Origin: Nocardioides szechwanensis
Lineage (GTDB): Bacteria > Actinomycetota > Actinomycetes > Propionibacteriales > Nocardioidaceae
DNA: 64,000 nt
NCBI RefSeq assembly: GCF_900103935.1
Contig: NZ_FNIC01000001.1
Location: forward strand, 674,794 to 738,793
Direction: 5' to 3'
Every line of letters begins with the position of its first letter. Position 1 is the stretch's first letter. Shown here piece after piece: positions 1 through 9,641 of this stretch. A program made the position numbers and the translations under genes. Below the pieces are notes generated by a model. That model searched no databases, was not told the origin of the DNA, and saw only the letters and a list, made by a program, of their open reading frames with translations.

Positions 1-300
1 GGGCCGATGGTCGACGACCGTCCTGACGATGTCGGTGGCGCGGTCACGTGGGGCCGGCCTGCTCGTCTCGGACGGGAACTCGAACCGGAGGACGTCGCGA
101 CGAGCGTCGCGGTGCACGACGCGGTGCCCGTCGGCAGCTGCGCGCTGGTGGCTCGATGTCGTCGACAGGGACGCCGCAGCGTTCGCCGACGTCATGAGGG
201 CCGGGGCAGCGGCGGCGCCGGCAACGAGGAGGGCGGAGGTCGCCACCATGCTGAGCGCGAAGCGGGGACGGGGCCGGTTGTCGTTCTGGGTGGTTGTCAT
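1..300 (-). CDS. Partial exported protein of unknown function (C-terminus outside window)
   Basis: An ATG at 298-300 opens a frame on the minus strand that runs without a stop to the window edge (100 codons visible). The first ~40 residues form a classical Sec signal peptide: an Arg-rich n-region (RPRPRF), a hydrophobic Ala/Leu/Val stretch, and an Ala-rich cleavage region ending ANA-AA. The mature part seen so far is charged and low in hydrophobics, with no motif I recognise. It diverges from tdh, with about 150 bp between the two starts. Calling the gene real rests on the signal peptide; its function cannot be inferred from this fragment. Confidence 0.6.
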   Translation of the reverse strand, partial: MTTTQNDNRPRPRFALSMVATSALLVAGAAAAPALMTSANAAASLSTTSSHQRAAADGHRVVHRDARRDVLRFEFPSETSRPAPRDRATDIVRTVVDHRP

Positions 301-383
301 GAGCCCCACGTTGCTCCTGCATGGGTGCCACGGGAAGCGCCCGGGTACTCAGCAGGTCGCGCGCGGCTCCGGTCGGTGGCGGT

Positions 384-397
384 CACGTGAACACGTG
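384..397. promoter_or_regulatory. Paired CACGTG sites upstream of tdh
   Basis: Two CACGTG hexamers (384-389 and 392-397) are separated by two bases, inside the imperfect inverted repeat GGTCACGTGAACACGTGGTC. They lie about 55 bp before the tdh start and in the divergent region with the exported-protein gene. This is the arrangement expected of a dimeric regulator site, but no regulator is identified. Confidence 0.3.
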
Positions 398-450
398 GTC
401 GGCGGTGTCGACCTCGCGGGTCCACGGGGCCCTGGGTGCAGGATGGGGGC

Positions 451-1491
451 GTGCGCGCCCTCGTGAAGACGACCAACGGACCCGGCCTCGAGCTGATCGA
501 CGTACCCGAACCGGTCTGTGGCGACCGGGACGTGAAGATCCGGGTGCTGAGAGCGGGCCTGTGCGGCACCGACCTGCACCTGCTGGCCTGGGACGACTGG
601 GCGGCGGCGATGGTGACGGCGCCCATGACGATCGGCCACGAGTTCTTCGGCGAGGTCGTCGAGGTCGGCGCCGACGTCGACCACGTCGAGGTGGGTGACC
701 GGGTCTCGGGCGAGGGCCACATCGTCTGCGGTGCCTGCCGCAACTGCCGCGCCGGGCGGCGCCAGCTCTGCATCCACACGATCGGGGTCGGGGTGAACCG
801 CGACGGCGCGTTCGCCGACTACGTCGTCATCCCGGCGACCAACGCCTGGGTCCAGCCGGCCGACCTCGACCCGGACCTCGGTGCGCTGTTCGACCCGCTG
901 GGCAACGCCACCCACACCGCCCTGCAGTGGCCGGTGGTGGGGGAGGACGTCGTGATCACCGGAGCGGGCCCGATCGGCATCATGGCGACCGCGATCGTGC
1001 GCCACGCCGGCGCCCGGCGGATCGCGGTCACGGACCTCCGGCCGGAGCGGCTCGAGCTGGCCTCCCGCGCCGGAGCCGACCTCACCGTCGACCTCTCCCA
1101 GGGTCAGGACCTGGCCTGGGCGCAGGAGAAGCTCGGGATGCTCGAGGGCTTCGACATCGGGCTGGAGATGTCCGGAGCGCCCGCCGCGGTGCGCGACATG
1201 CTCGAGAACCTCAACCACGGTGCCCGGGTCGCGATGCTCGGCCTTCCGCAGACGTCGTACGAGATCGACTGGGGGAAGGTGATCACGCACATGATCACGC
1301 TGCGGGGGATCTACGGCCGCGAGATGTTCGAGACGTGGTACCTCATGGGCTCGATGCTGGCGTCGAGCCCGTCGCTCACCGACGCCGTACAGTCCGTGAT
1401 CACCTGGCGTGGTCCCGCGGAGGACTGGGAAGAGGCCTTCGCGCACACCCGGTCCGGCACCGGCGGCAAGGCCGTCCTGGATTGGAGCTGA
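451..1491 (+). CDS. tdh: L-threonine 3-dehydrogenase
   Basis: Cytosolic zinc-dependent medium-chain dehydrogenase that oxidises L-threonine to 2-amino-3-oxobutyrate with NAD+. Counting from the GTG at 451, the catalytic zinc ligands fall at C38, H63 and E64 and the structural zinc cysteines at C93, C96, C99 and C107, the same numbers as in E. coli Tdh. The Rossmann motif GAGPIG is at 171-176. That agreement, and the ATG-less N-terminus MRALVKT, favour 451 over the in-frame GTG at 436. The protein has 346 residues, close to the usual 341. The stop is one base from the kbl start, so the two form the standard tdh-kbl threonine-to-glycine operon. Confidence 0.93.
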   Translation: MRALVKTTNGPGLELIDVPEPVCGDRDVKIRVLRAGLCGTDLHLLAWDDWAAAMVTAPMTIGHEFFGEVVEVGADVDHVEVGDRVSGEGHIVCGACRNCRAGRRQLCIHTIGVGVNRDGAFADYVVIPATNAWVQPADLDPDLGALFDPLGNATHTALQWPVVGEDVVITGAGPIGIMATAIVRHAGARRIAVTDLRPERLELASRAGADLTVDLSQGQDLAWAQEKLGMLEGFDIGLEMSGAPAAVRDMLENLNHGARVAMLGLPQTSYEIDWGKVITHMITLRGIYGREMFETWYLMGSMLASSPSLTDAVQSVITWRGPAEDWEEAFAHTRSGTGGKAVLDWS

Positions 1492-1492
1492 G

Positions 1493-2686
<1,194 letters not shown>

Positions 2687-2730
2687 CGTTCATCCGGTGA
2701 TCCGGAGAACGTGGCCGGGACTCCGCCGGA

Positions 2731-3642
2731 GTGCGCGACAGTGTCTTCATGCAGCAGCTGAGTCTCCGGCAGTACATCGACTCCCTGGGGCGGGAGGGCT
2801 ACACCGTGCGCGACGACCACGGTGAGGACCCCATCCTGATCCGGCCCGACGGTAGTGCGGTCGAGACGTGGCGGGACAACTACCCCTACGACAAGCTGAT
2901 GAGCCGCAACGACTACGAGGTGGAGAAGTACCTCCTCCAGATCGAGCTCCTGAAGTTCCAGTACTGGGTCCAGGACACCGGCAGGAAGCACGTGATCGTC
3001 TTCGAAGGCCGCGACGCGGCGGGGAAGGGCGGGACGATCAAGAGGTTCATGGAGCACCTGAACCCCCGCTCCGCCAGGGTGGTCGCCCTGACCAAGCCCA
3101 CCTCGACCGAGCTGGGGCAGTGGTACTTCCAGCGGTACGTCTCGCACCTGCCGACCTTCGGCGACATCGTCCTGTTCGACCGATCCTGGTACAACCGGGC
3201 AGGGGTGGAGCGGGTGATGGGCTTCTGTGACGAGGCGGAGTACCGGACGTTCATGGGGCAGGCGCCGGTGTTCGAGCAGATGCTTCTCGAGGCGGGCGTC
3301 CACGTGACGAAGCTGTGGTTCTCGGTGACCCAGCAGGAGCAGCGGACCCGCTTCGCGGTCCGCCAGCTCGACCCGGTCCGGCGCTGGAAGCTCTCCCCGA
3401 TGGACCTCGAGAGCCTCGACAAGTGGGAGGCCTACACGGAGGCCAAGGAGGAGATGTTCCTGCGCACGGACACCGACCACGCGCCCTGGTACACGGTCAA
3501 GAGCAACGACAAGAAGCGCGCCCGGATCGAGGCGCTGCGGCTGTTCCTCAGCCTCGTCGACTACGACGGGAAGGACGAGCAGGTCGTGCTCCAACCCGAC
3601 GCGAAGCTGGTCAGGAGGGGCCGCGAAGCGGTCGGTGACTGA
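2731..3642 (+). CDS. ppk2: Polyphosphate kinase 2 family protein
   Basis: Soluble kinase that transfers phosphate between polyphosphate and nucleotides. The protein shows the PPK2 core: Walker A FEGRDAAGKGG, the DRSWYNRAGVERVMGF Walker B/lid region, and the WKLSPMDLESLDKW block, then the DHAPWYTVKSNDKKRARIE segment near the C-terminus. At about 300 residues it is a single-domain PPK2. The GTG at 2731 gives the longest product; an ATG at 2749 (MQQLSLRQYI) is an equally plausible start, and neither has a clear Shine-Dalgarno site. Whether it uses GDP, ADP or NMP cannot be read from sequence. It stands alone, 44 bp after kbl. Confidence 0.9.
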   Translation: MRDSVFMQQLSLRQYIDSLGREGYTVRDDHGEDPILIRPDGSAVETWRDNYPYDKLMSRNDYEVEKYLLQIELLKFQYWVQDTGRKHVIVFEGRDAAGKGGTIKRFMEHLNPRSARVVALTKPTSTELGQWYFQRYVSHLPTFGDIVLFDRSWYNRAGVERVMGFCDEAEYRTFMGQAPVFEQMLLEAGVHVTKLWFSVTQQEQRTRFAVRQLDPVRRWKLSPMDLESLDKWEAYTEAKEEMFLRTDTDHAPWYTVKSNDKKRARIEALRLFLSLVDYDGKDEQVVLQPDAKLVRRGREAVGD

Positions 3643-3647
3643 GCGCG

Positions 3648-3675
3648 GGCTGTCGGCGTACGCTCACTGACAGCC
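3648..3675. terminator. Weak hairpin after ppk2
   Basis: The arms GGCTGTC (3648-3654) and GACAGCC (3669-3675) are complementary across a 14-base loop, in the 49-bp gap between ppk2 and the desaturase. There is no T-tract. It may terminate ppk2 transcription, or be chance in GC-rich DNA. Confidence 0.3.
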
Positions 3676-3691
3676 GGACGAGGGAGTCCCC

Positions 3692-4645
3692 GTGAGTACT
3701 ACTGATCATCTGCTCGAGGCGCTGGAGCCCGTCGTCGCGGAGAACCTCGACCGCCACCTCGGGCTGGCGCAGGAGTGGCACCCCCACGACTACGTCCCGT
3801 GGAGCGAGGGCCGCGACTTCGCGTCGATGGGCGGTGAGGACTGGTCTCCCGAGCAGTCACGGCTGTCCGAGACCGCCAAGGCGGCGATGATCACCAACCT
3901 GCTGACCGAGGACAACCTGCCGTCGTACCACCGGGAGATCGCCACGCGGTTCGGCCGCGACGGCGCGTGGGGCACCTGGGTCGGGCGCTGGACCGCGGAG
4001 GAGAACCGCCACGGCATCGCCATGCGCGACTACCTGGTCGTGACCCGCGGGGTCGACCCCGTCGAGCTCGAGCGCGCCCGCATGGACTACATGACGTCCG
4101 GCTACGACTCCGGCGACAAGACCGCGCTGGAGGCGGTGACCTACGTGTCCTTCCAGGAGCTCGCCACCCGCGTCTCGCACCGCAACACCGGCAAGGTCAC
4201 CCACGACCCCGTCGCCGACCGGATGCTCGCCCGGATCTCCAAGGACGAGAACCTGCACATGGTCTTCTACCGCAACATCGTCTCTGCCGCGCTGGAGATC
4301 GCGCCCGACGAGACCATGCGCGCCATCGCCGACGAGGTCGTCGGTTTCGAGATGCCGGGCGCCACGATGGCCGGCTTCCGTCGCAACTCGATGATCATCG
4401 CCAAGGCCGGCATCTACGACCTGAGGCTGCACCACGACGACGTGATCATGCCGATCCTGCGGCACTGGAACGCCTTCGAGCGCACGGACCTCGGCGCGGT
4501 CGGCGAGCAGGCCCGCGACGAGCTCGCGACCTTCCTGGAGGGCCTGGACAGCCAGGCGTCCCGCTTCGTCGAGCGTCGCGCGGAGCAGCGTGCCCGCACT
4601 GCCGCGCGGTCCGAGACGGGCGAGACGCCCGACATCGCGTCCTGA
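3692..4645 (+). CDS. Acyl-ACP desaturase (ferritin-like, DesA family)
   Basis: Soluble diiron enzyme that puts a double bond into acyl-ACP (or acyl-CoA) chains, using ferredoxin electrons. The two iron-binding motifs of the family are visible: EENRHG in the middle and DENLH about 80 residues later. An N-terminal Glu (ETAKAAMITNLLTEDNLPSYHREI) also fits a ligand helix. It has 317 residues, like mycobacterial DesA1/DesA2. The GTG start at 3692 has a GAGGGAG ribosome site 6-7 bases upstream. The last ~25 residues (RRAEQRARTAARSETGETPD) are charged and probably disordered. Chain-length and position specificity are unknown. Confidence 0.88.
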   Translation: MSTTDHLLEALEPVVAENLDRHLGLAQEWHPHDYVPWSEGRDFASMGGEDWSPEQSRLSETAKAAMITNLLTEDNLPSYHREIATRFGRDGAWGTWVGRWTAEENRHGIAMRDYLVVTRGVDPVELERARMDYMTSGYDSGDKTALEAVTYVSFQELATRVSHRNTGKVTHDPVADRMLARISKDENLHMVFYRNIVSAALEIAPDETMRAIADEVVGFEMPGATMAGFRRNSMIIAKAGIYDLRLHHDDVIMPILRHWNAFERTDLGAVGEQARDELATFLEGLDSQASRFVERRAEQRARTAARSETGETPDIAS

Positions 4646-4666
4646 GCCGGCGGGTGCCGTCGATCG

Positions 4667-4963
4667 TCAGGCGCAGTCGTTGCAGAGCGTCGCGGCCGGT
4701 GAGGACCGCCGAGACGTGTGCTGCACGAGGAAGCACGCGGTGCAGACGAACTCGTCGGCCTGCTCGGGGGTGACCTCGATGGAGAGGGTCTCGCTGGAGA
4801 GATCCGCGCCGGGAAGCTCGTACGACTCGGCGAGCGCGGTCTCGTCCACGTCCACCTGCCCCGATGTCTTGTCCTGCTCGCCGGAGGTGAGGCGTCGGGC
4901 CTCCAGGCTCTCTTCCTTCTGTTCGTCCTCTGACTTGCGGGATGCGTCGTAGTCGGTGGCCAT
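4667..4963 (-). CDS. DUF4193 family protein with C-terminal zinc-ribbon cysteines
   Basis: Small acidic actinobacterial protein of 98 residues. The N-terminal half is charged (MATDYDASRKSEDEQKEE), followed by a middle DVDETALAESYELPGADLS stretch. The C-terminus carries CTACF and, 20 residues later, CNDC, a likely zinc-binding cysteine set. Family members are conserved across Actinobacteria with no known function. The ATG at 4961-4963 is preceded on its strand by GAGAGGACCCC, a good ribosome site; the longer open frame upstream lacks the family N-terminus. It is convergent with the desaturase. Confidence 0.85.
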   Translation of the reverse strand: MATDYDASRKSEDEQKEESLEARRLTSGEQDKTSGQVDVDETALAESYELPGADLSSETLSIEVTPEQADEFVCTACFLVQHTSRRSSPAATLCNDCA

Positions 4964-5115
4964 GGGGTCCTCTCGCGGCAGAGCGCGAATGGTAGCCCTG
5001 GACGCAGTGGCGGCTATCAATCAGGGTGTCGCCCGGGGAGCGGGTGTGTCCGGCTCGCGCGACGTGGAGGGCAAACCCGGTTGCCTCACCGGGGCTGCCA
5101 GCCCATGCTGCGCTG

Positions 5116-5799
5116 GTGAGCTCATCGACTCCTCCAGCGTCGCCGGCGTGGGCCAACGACCTGGTGGCCCAGGTGAACCGCGTCTTCTCCCGCACCGGCG
5201 CCGACACCCCTGGCCGGCCCGATCCGCACCAGGGACGTCCGCCGGCTGAGGAGGAGTACTCCCGCTGCCTGGAAGCGGGCAAGTACCGCATCCTCGACAC
5301 CCGGATCGAGGCGTGGGTGCAGACTCTTGCCGATCGCGGCATCGCCATCTCACGTGATGCTCCACTGAGCGGGCCGCGGTGGCTGGGGGCCGTTCGTCCG
5401 CCCGAGCAACACCATCGGATCCAACGGATCGACCCGACCGCGCCCGGTGGTCTCGCACTCTGGTTCGCCCGGACGCTCGTCGACGGTGCCCAGTTCGGCG
5501 TCGACGTCGGCGTGGGGACGCCGACAGGCCGCTCCGAGCCGCCGGTCCTCGTCGACGTGGTCCCACCGTGTGGTTGCGATGCCTGCGACGACGGCTCTGA
5601 GGCGTTGCTCGAGGCTGTCGATGACTGGTTCGTCACCGTGGCGCGGGGCGGGGTCGTCCACGCCCGCGACGGCGAGCGACGCATCACTCGCACGATCAAC
5701 GGTTGGCAGGGCACGGGCGACGCCGACGAGGCTTGGCTGGATCAGTCCGCGTCCCCTCCGCCGGGTCTGCGGCAGTGGTCGGGCGAGCCCTGGCTGTGA
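5116..5799 (+). CDS. Conserved hypothetical protein, DUF6226-like
   Basis: A cytosolic 227-residue protein with no signal peptide or membrane segment. Recognisable features are GRPPAEEEYSRCLEAGKYRIL near the N-terminus, GPRWLGAVRPPEQHHRIQRI in the middle, and a CGCDACDDGSEALLEAVDDWF segment with three clustered cysteines that could bind metal. This pattern resembles the actinobacterial DUF6226 family, from memory only. The GTG at 5116 is my choice because the frame upstream is not conserved-looking. It diverges from the DUF4193 gene. No function is assigned. Confidence 0.6.
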   Translation: MSSSTPPASPAWANDLVAQVNRVFSRTGADTPGRPDPHQGRPPAEEEYSRCLEAGKYRILDTRIEAWVQTLADRGIAISRDAPLSGPRWLGAVRPPEQHHRIQRIDPTAPGGLALWFARTLVDGAQFGVDVGVGTPTGRSEPPVLVDVVPPCGCDACDDGSEALLEAVDDWFVTVARGGVVHARDGERRITRTINGWQGTGDADEAWLDQSASPPPGLRQWSGEPWL

Positions 5800-6154
5800 C
5801 GGCCGGCTCGCCGCCGTTCTCGCATGCGTGCTCGCCCTTGCGGTCGGCGGAAGGGGTTCGCACGACCCATTGGCCCTGACTGGGTGATGCTCGCCATCCC
5901 CAGGACTTACGCGTCAGCAGCCGGACTGGGCCACGGCTGGCTGGCAGCGGGGTAGCTCCAGGTCCGCGTCCGGATCGCGGCGGAATGACGCGCTCATTCG
6001 CTCGGCGTGGAGCTGCTCAGCGCAGGACGTATCAGCCTGTTAGGGACCTTTGGCACTGCCCTTGCCAGACGGCCGGTGTTCCAGTGGGGCGACGTGACGC
6101 CGTCCCTTTGAGATCGCGCACCCGTTCACGCTTCCCCACAACCCACGGAGTCCC
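5800..6154. other. 355-bp intergenic region before hmp
   Basis: No convincing gene on either strand. A small hairpin (CAGCCG 5918-5923 with CGGCTG 5934-5939) could end the upstream transcript. I see no clear NsrR-type or other nitric-oxide regulator site. The hmp ribosome site (CGGAG, about 6142-6146) is at the 3' end. Confidence 0.5.
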
Positions 6155-7375
6155 ATGCTGTCCACCAAGTCCGCCCAGGTCGTCGAGGCCACGCTGCCCG
6201 TCATCGGTGCCGCCATCGGCGACATCACCCCGGTGTTCTACAAGCGGATGTTCGCTGCCCATCCTGAGCTCGAGCGCGACCTGTTCAATCGGGGCAACCA
6301 GGCCCAAGGTGACCAACAGAGCGCGCTCGCGGGCGCGATCGCCGCCTACGCGACTCTCCTGGTGGCCGATGACGGATGCGACCCGCTCGAAGTGCTGGGG
6401 CGCATCGCGCACAAACACGCCTCCCTCGGCATCACCGAGGACCAGTACCCGATCGTTCACGAGCACCTCTTCGCCGCCATCGTGGAGGTGCTCGGCGACG
6501 CAGTCACCCCTGAGGTCGCCTCCGCCTGGGACGAGGTCTACTGGCACATGGCCGGCGCATTGGTCACGATCGAGAAGCGGTTGTACGCCGAGACGGGCGT
6601 GGCAGACGGTGCCGTCTGGCGCACGTTGGTTCTACGCAGCCGTCTTCAGGAGTCACCCGACACCGTGTCCTTCGTCTTCGGCACGGCCGACGGCAGCCCG
6701 CTGCCGGAGTCCCGTCCGGGCCAGTACGTCTCTGTGCAGGTGACGCTGCCCGACGGCGCCCGTCAGATTCGGCAGTACAGCCTCACCCACGCTCCGGAGG
6801 TGAGCGAATGGGGGATCTCGGTCAAGGCACTCCCGATACGGCGCGGCGACGATGCAACCACCGTGCCGGCTGGTGAGGTGTCCAACTTTCTGCACCAGGA
6901 GCTCTTCGAGGGCGACGAGATCTCGGTGTCGGCGCCCTTCGGCGACCTGGTCCTGCAGCACTCCGAGGACCCGCTGGTGCTGATCTCCGCCGGCATCGGT
7001 ATCACCCCGATCATCGGCATCCTGCACTACCTGGCCGGCACCGGTTCGAAGCGCCAGGTGCTGGTCCTGCATGCCGACCGTTCGCCGGCCCGGCACGCGC
7101 ACCGCCAGGAGCTGAAGGAACTCGTGGCTGCGTTGCCCTCCGCCACACTGCACCGCTGGTACGAGGACCTCGGCGTACGGCCGACCCGAGACGCCCTCAG
7201 CGCCGGTCGGGTCGACCTCGGGCTGGTGGAGATCCCAGCAGACGCGCAGGTCTATCTGTGCGGTCCACTGCCTTTCATGGAGTCCGTACGCCGCACTCTG
7301 ATCGAGCGGCACATTGCCGAAGCCGACATCCACTACGAGGTCTTCGGACCGGACAAGTGGCTGGCCTCGGCCTGA
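6155..7375 (+). CDS. hmp: Flavohaemoglobin, nitric oxide dioxygenase
   Basis: Cytosolic enzyme that converts NO to nitrate with O2 and NAD(P)H. It has 406 residues in the standard three-part layout. The globin domain (about 1-145) carries distal-side Y29 and the proximal histidine in RIAHKH (about H88). The FAD domain contains the RQYSLTHAP motif. The NAD domain has the GIGITP glycine motif, and the protein ends in the family signature YEVFGPDKW. Start at ATG 6155 after a CGGAG ribosome site. It is monocistronic, with no adjacent Rrf2/NsrR regulator in the window. Confidence 0.95.
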   Translation: MLSTKSAQVVEATLPVIGAAIGDITPVFYKRMFAAHPELERDLFNRGNQAQGDQQSALAGAIAAYATLLVADDGCDPLEVLGRIAHKHASLGITEDQYPIVHEHLFAAIVEVLGDAVTPEVASAWDEVYWHMAGALVTIEKRLYAETGVADGAVWRTLVLRSRLQESPDTVSFVFGTADGSPLPESRPGQYVSVQVTLPDGARQIRQYSLTHAPEVSEWGISVKALPIRRGDDATTVPAGEVSNFLHQELFEGDEISVSAPFGDLVLQHSEDPLVLISAGIGITPIIGILHYLAGTGSKRQVLVLHADRSPARHAHRQELKELVAALPSATLHRWYEDLGVRPTRDALSAGRVDLGLVEIPADAQVYLCGPLPFMESVRRTLIERHIAEADIHYEVFGPDKWLASA

Positions 7376-7499
7376 ATCAGCGCCCTGTGCTGCACGAGCA
7401 GAACGGGCAGCGCTTTGGCGGCGCAAATGGGCACCCGGACAGGCGTGTAGATCTCTCCGCGCGCTCGTACATTTGGCTGCCAAATCTGGTGAAGACCCC

Positions 7500-7526
7500 T
7501 TGACATGACTTCGAATGCGTGTTCGA
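7500..7526 (+). promoter_or_regulatory. Promoter with LexA-type SOS box upstream of the HNH gene
   Basis: A consensus -35 TTGACA (7500-7505) is followed by TCGAATGCGTGTTCGA (7511-7526). This differs at one base from the actinobacterial LexA box TCGAACnnnnGTTCGA. The box covers the spacer and probable -10 region, as expected for repression. It lies about 120 bp before the HNH start at 7649. REP13E12-family genes of M. tuberculosis are known LexA targets, which supports the reading. Confidence 0.6.
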
Positions 7527-7648
7527 ATCGGGAGAGATGCAGTAGTCCTCCGCTTCGGTGGAGCTCGTCGTGCGACGCGCTGGCATCGACGTTCTTTGAG
7601 TCCCGGCTGGGGGAGTCCCCGGGCGACCGTCGAGCATCAGGTGCGTCC

Positions 7649-8878
7649 ATGTCCCAGTCCCTCCAGCGTCATCCGGTGCTTGCCGCGATGTCCGTGGTGG
7701 ATGGTGCGCTGGCCGAGGTGGCCGAGGTCGACCCGATCTATATGTCGACCGACGAGAAGGCCGCGGCCCTGCTGGGGCTCAGCTCGCTGCTCGACCGGGT
7801 CGAGGAGCTGCGGATGCGCGTGCTGGCGGCTGCCGATGACGTCGCTGCCCGGGAAGGTGCGCGAGACGCCGCCGCCTGGCTGGCGCACCGGGGACGGCGC
7901 GACCGCGGTGAGTGCCGGCGCGGTCTGCGGCTGGCGCGAGCCTTGCGGGAGCACGAGACCACGGCGCGGGCTCTGCGAGACGGTGCGGTCAACGTGGCTC
8001 AGGCCGAGGTCGTGGTGCGGGCCGTCGAGGCGCTCCCGGACGAGGTCGACCAGAAGGTCCGATCCCTGGCCGAGGAGCGGCTGGTCGCGGAGGCCGGGGA
8101 GTTCGGCCCGCGGGCGCTGCGGGTCATGGGGCGCCGGATCGTGGACGTCGTCGCCCCCGAGTTCGGCGAGGGCCTGGAGGCCCGGCAGCTCGAGAGGGAG
8201 GAGGCGCGGGCGGCCCGGTGCACCTGCCTGACGACCCGTCGCAACGGCGACGGCACGACCGACATCCGGATCCGCGTCGCCGACCGGGTCGCTGACCGGC
8301 TGCTCACCTACCTCAACGCCTTCTGCGCGCCGCGCCGGGAGCCGAAGATCGCCCCGGACGACCGGCGGAGCTACGACCAGCGGCTGGGGGAGGCCTTCGC
8401 AGCGTTCCTGGAGGCTGCGGACCCGGCGCGGATGCCCCTGCACGGTGGCGACGCGACCACGGTGCTGGTCCACATCGACCTTGAGACGCTGCTCGGCGGT
8501 CTCGAAGTGGCGCTCGTCGGTGACGAACCGATCTCTGCGAGCGAGGCCCGCCGGCTCGCGTGCACCGCCGGCATCGTCCCCGCGGTCCTCGGCGGCGAGA
8601 GCCAGGTGCTCGACCTGGGGCGGGCGCGCCGACTGTTCTCACCCGCTCAGCGCAAGGCGCTCGCGGTGCGCCAGCCGACGTGTCGCGCCGAGAGTTGCGA
8701 CATCCCCGCCGCATGGTGCGAGGCCCACCATGCCGGCGATCCCTGGTCCCGCGGCGGGCGCACCGACCTGGACGACGGGGCGCTCCTGTGCTCCTTCCAC
8801 CACCATCGCGCCCACGACCACCACTACCGCGGCGACCGGCTCGCCGACGGGCGAGTCCGGTTCCACCGGCGAACGTAG
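7649..8878 (+). CDS. DUF222 / HNH endonuclease-type protein (REP13E12 family)
   Basis: A protein of 409 residues: an N-terminal DUF222 helical region (about 20-300) and a C-terminal HNH motif. The HNH part has paired cysteines (PTCRAESCDIPAAWCEAHH), then WSRGGRTDLDDGALLCSFHHHRAHD, the usual metal-finger nuclease core. The family is multicopy in many actinobacteria and is thought to be mobile or repetitive. The ATG at 7649 (MSQSLQRHPVLAAM) is chosen over the open frame from 7505, because the upstream stretch contains the LexA-type box. A second, broken copy of its 3' end lies at 9393-9568. Confidence 0.85.
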   Translation: MSQSLQRHPVLAAMSVVDGALAEVAEVDPIYMSTDEKAAALLGLSSLLDRVEELRMRVLAAADDVAAREGARDAAAWLAHRGRRDRGECRRGLRLARALREHETTARALRDGAVNVAQAEVVVRAVEALPDEVDQKVRSLAEERLVAEAGEFGPRALRVMGRRIVDVVAPEFGEGLEARQLEREEARAARCTCLTTRRNGDGTTDIRIRVADRVADRLLTYLNAFCAPRREPKIAPDDRRSYDQRLGEAFAAFLEAADPARMPLHGGDATTVLVHIDLETLLGGLEVALVGDEPISASEARRLACTAGIVPAVLGGESQVLDLGRARRLFSPAQRKALAVRQPTCRAESCDIPAAWCEAHHAGDPWSRGGRTDLDDGALLCSFHHHRAHDHHYRGDRLADGRVRFHRRT

Positions 8879-8897
8879 GACGGGACGGCGCAGCGGG

Positions 8898-9335
8898 TCA
8901 GCTCTTCTTCAGCTCCTGGGCGAGCATGACGATGATCCCGCTGGGGCCGCGGACGTAGGTGAGCTTGTAGATGTCCTCATAGGCCGCCACGCCGCGCAGC
9001 GGGTGGCAGCCGTGCCTCGCGGCGATCTCGAGGGCCACGTCGATGTCGTCGACCGAGAAGGCCACGCGGTGCATGCCGATCTCGTGGGGCTGGGTGGGCT
9101 CGGTCTCGATCGCGTCGGGGTGAAGGTACTCGAAGAGCTCGAGGCGTCCGTTGCCGTCGGGCGTCTGCAGCATGGCGATCTTGGCATGGTTGCCGTCGAG
9201 GCCGACAGCGGTGTCGGTCCACTCGCCACTGACCGTGTCCCGGCCGAGAACCGTCAGTCCGAGGTCGGTGAAGAAGGCGATGGTCTCTTCGAGGTCGCGG
9301 ACGGCGATCCCGACGTTCTCGAGCTTGATGGGCAT
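8898..9335 (-). CDS. VOC superfamily (glyoxalase-like) protein
   Basis: A single vicinal-oxygen-chelate unit pair in 145 residues. It opens with MPIKLENVGIAVRDLEETIAFFTDLG, has a GRLELFEYLHP strand with a candidate metal Glu, and a second half beginning IGMHRVAFSVDDID with a candidate His. It ends in GPSGIIVMLAQE. Such proteins include epimerases, dioxygenases and resistance proteins, so the substrate is open. The ATG at 9333-9335 starts the conserved region. Tail to tail with the HNH gene; it diverges from hsaA, but the KstR-type box is 260 bp away and nearer hsaA. Confidence 0.8.
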   Translation of the reverse strand: MPIKLENVGIAVRDLEETIAFFTDLGLTVLGRDTVSGEWTDTAVGLDGNHAKIAMLQTPDGNGRLELFEYLHPDAIETEPTQPHEIGMHRVAFSVDDIDVALEIAARHGCHPLRGVAAYEDIYKLTYVRGPSGIIVMLAQELKKS

Positions 9336-9392
9336 GCGGTGCACGCTATCGAGTTGGCGCGACTCGGTGTCTGAGTCTCTTGCCCGCAGGGC

Positions 9393-9568
9393 TGCGACAT
9401 CCCCGCCGCGTGGTGTGAGTCCACGCCGGCGATCTCTGGTCCCACGGTGGCGCACCGCTGATCGACGGTCGAGCCGGCCGGCGGCCAGGCGACCCCAACC
9501 TCGACGACGGCTACGACTGGCCCGCCCACCTGGACCGGGTCGAGGCGGCGGCGCGCACGTTTCGCTGA
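9393..9568 (+). pseudogene. Remnant of a DUF222/HNH gene 3' end
   Basis: The bases from 9393 encode CDIPAAWCE, the same residues as the HNH motif of the gene at 7649-8878, at about 90% base identity over 27 bases. A small deletion that removes the AHH metal ligands then shifts the frame. The shifted frame reads GDLWSHGGAPLIDG and later PNLDDGYDW, stopping at 9566-9568. No start codon or DUF222 region is present. It is a decayed fragment of a second copy. Confidence 0.6.
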
Positions 9569-9593
9569 CCACGCGCGGCGTCTGGTCCAAAAC

Positions 9594-9607
9594 AAGAACG
9601 TGTTCTA
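9594..9607. promoter_or_regulatory. KstR-type operator, hsaACDB promoter
   Basis: AAGAACGTGTTCTA keeps the AAC-nn-GTT core of the mycobacterial KstR consensus TnnAACnnGTTnnA. A -10-like TAGTAT overlaps its right end (9606-9611), and hsaA starts 31 bases later after an AGGAG ribosome site. Confidence 0.75.
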
Positions 9608-9641
9608 GTATTGCGCTGTCCCACCACGACAGGAGATCTCG

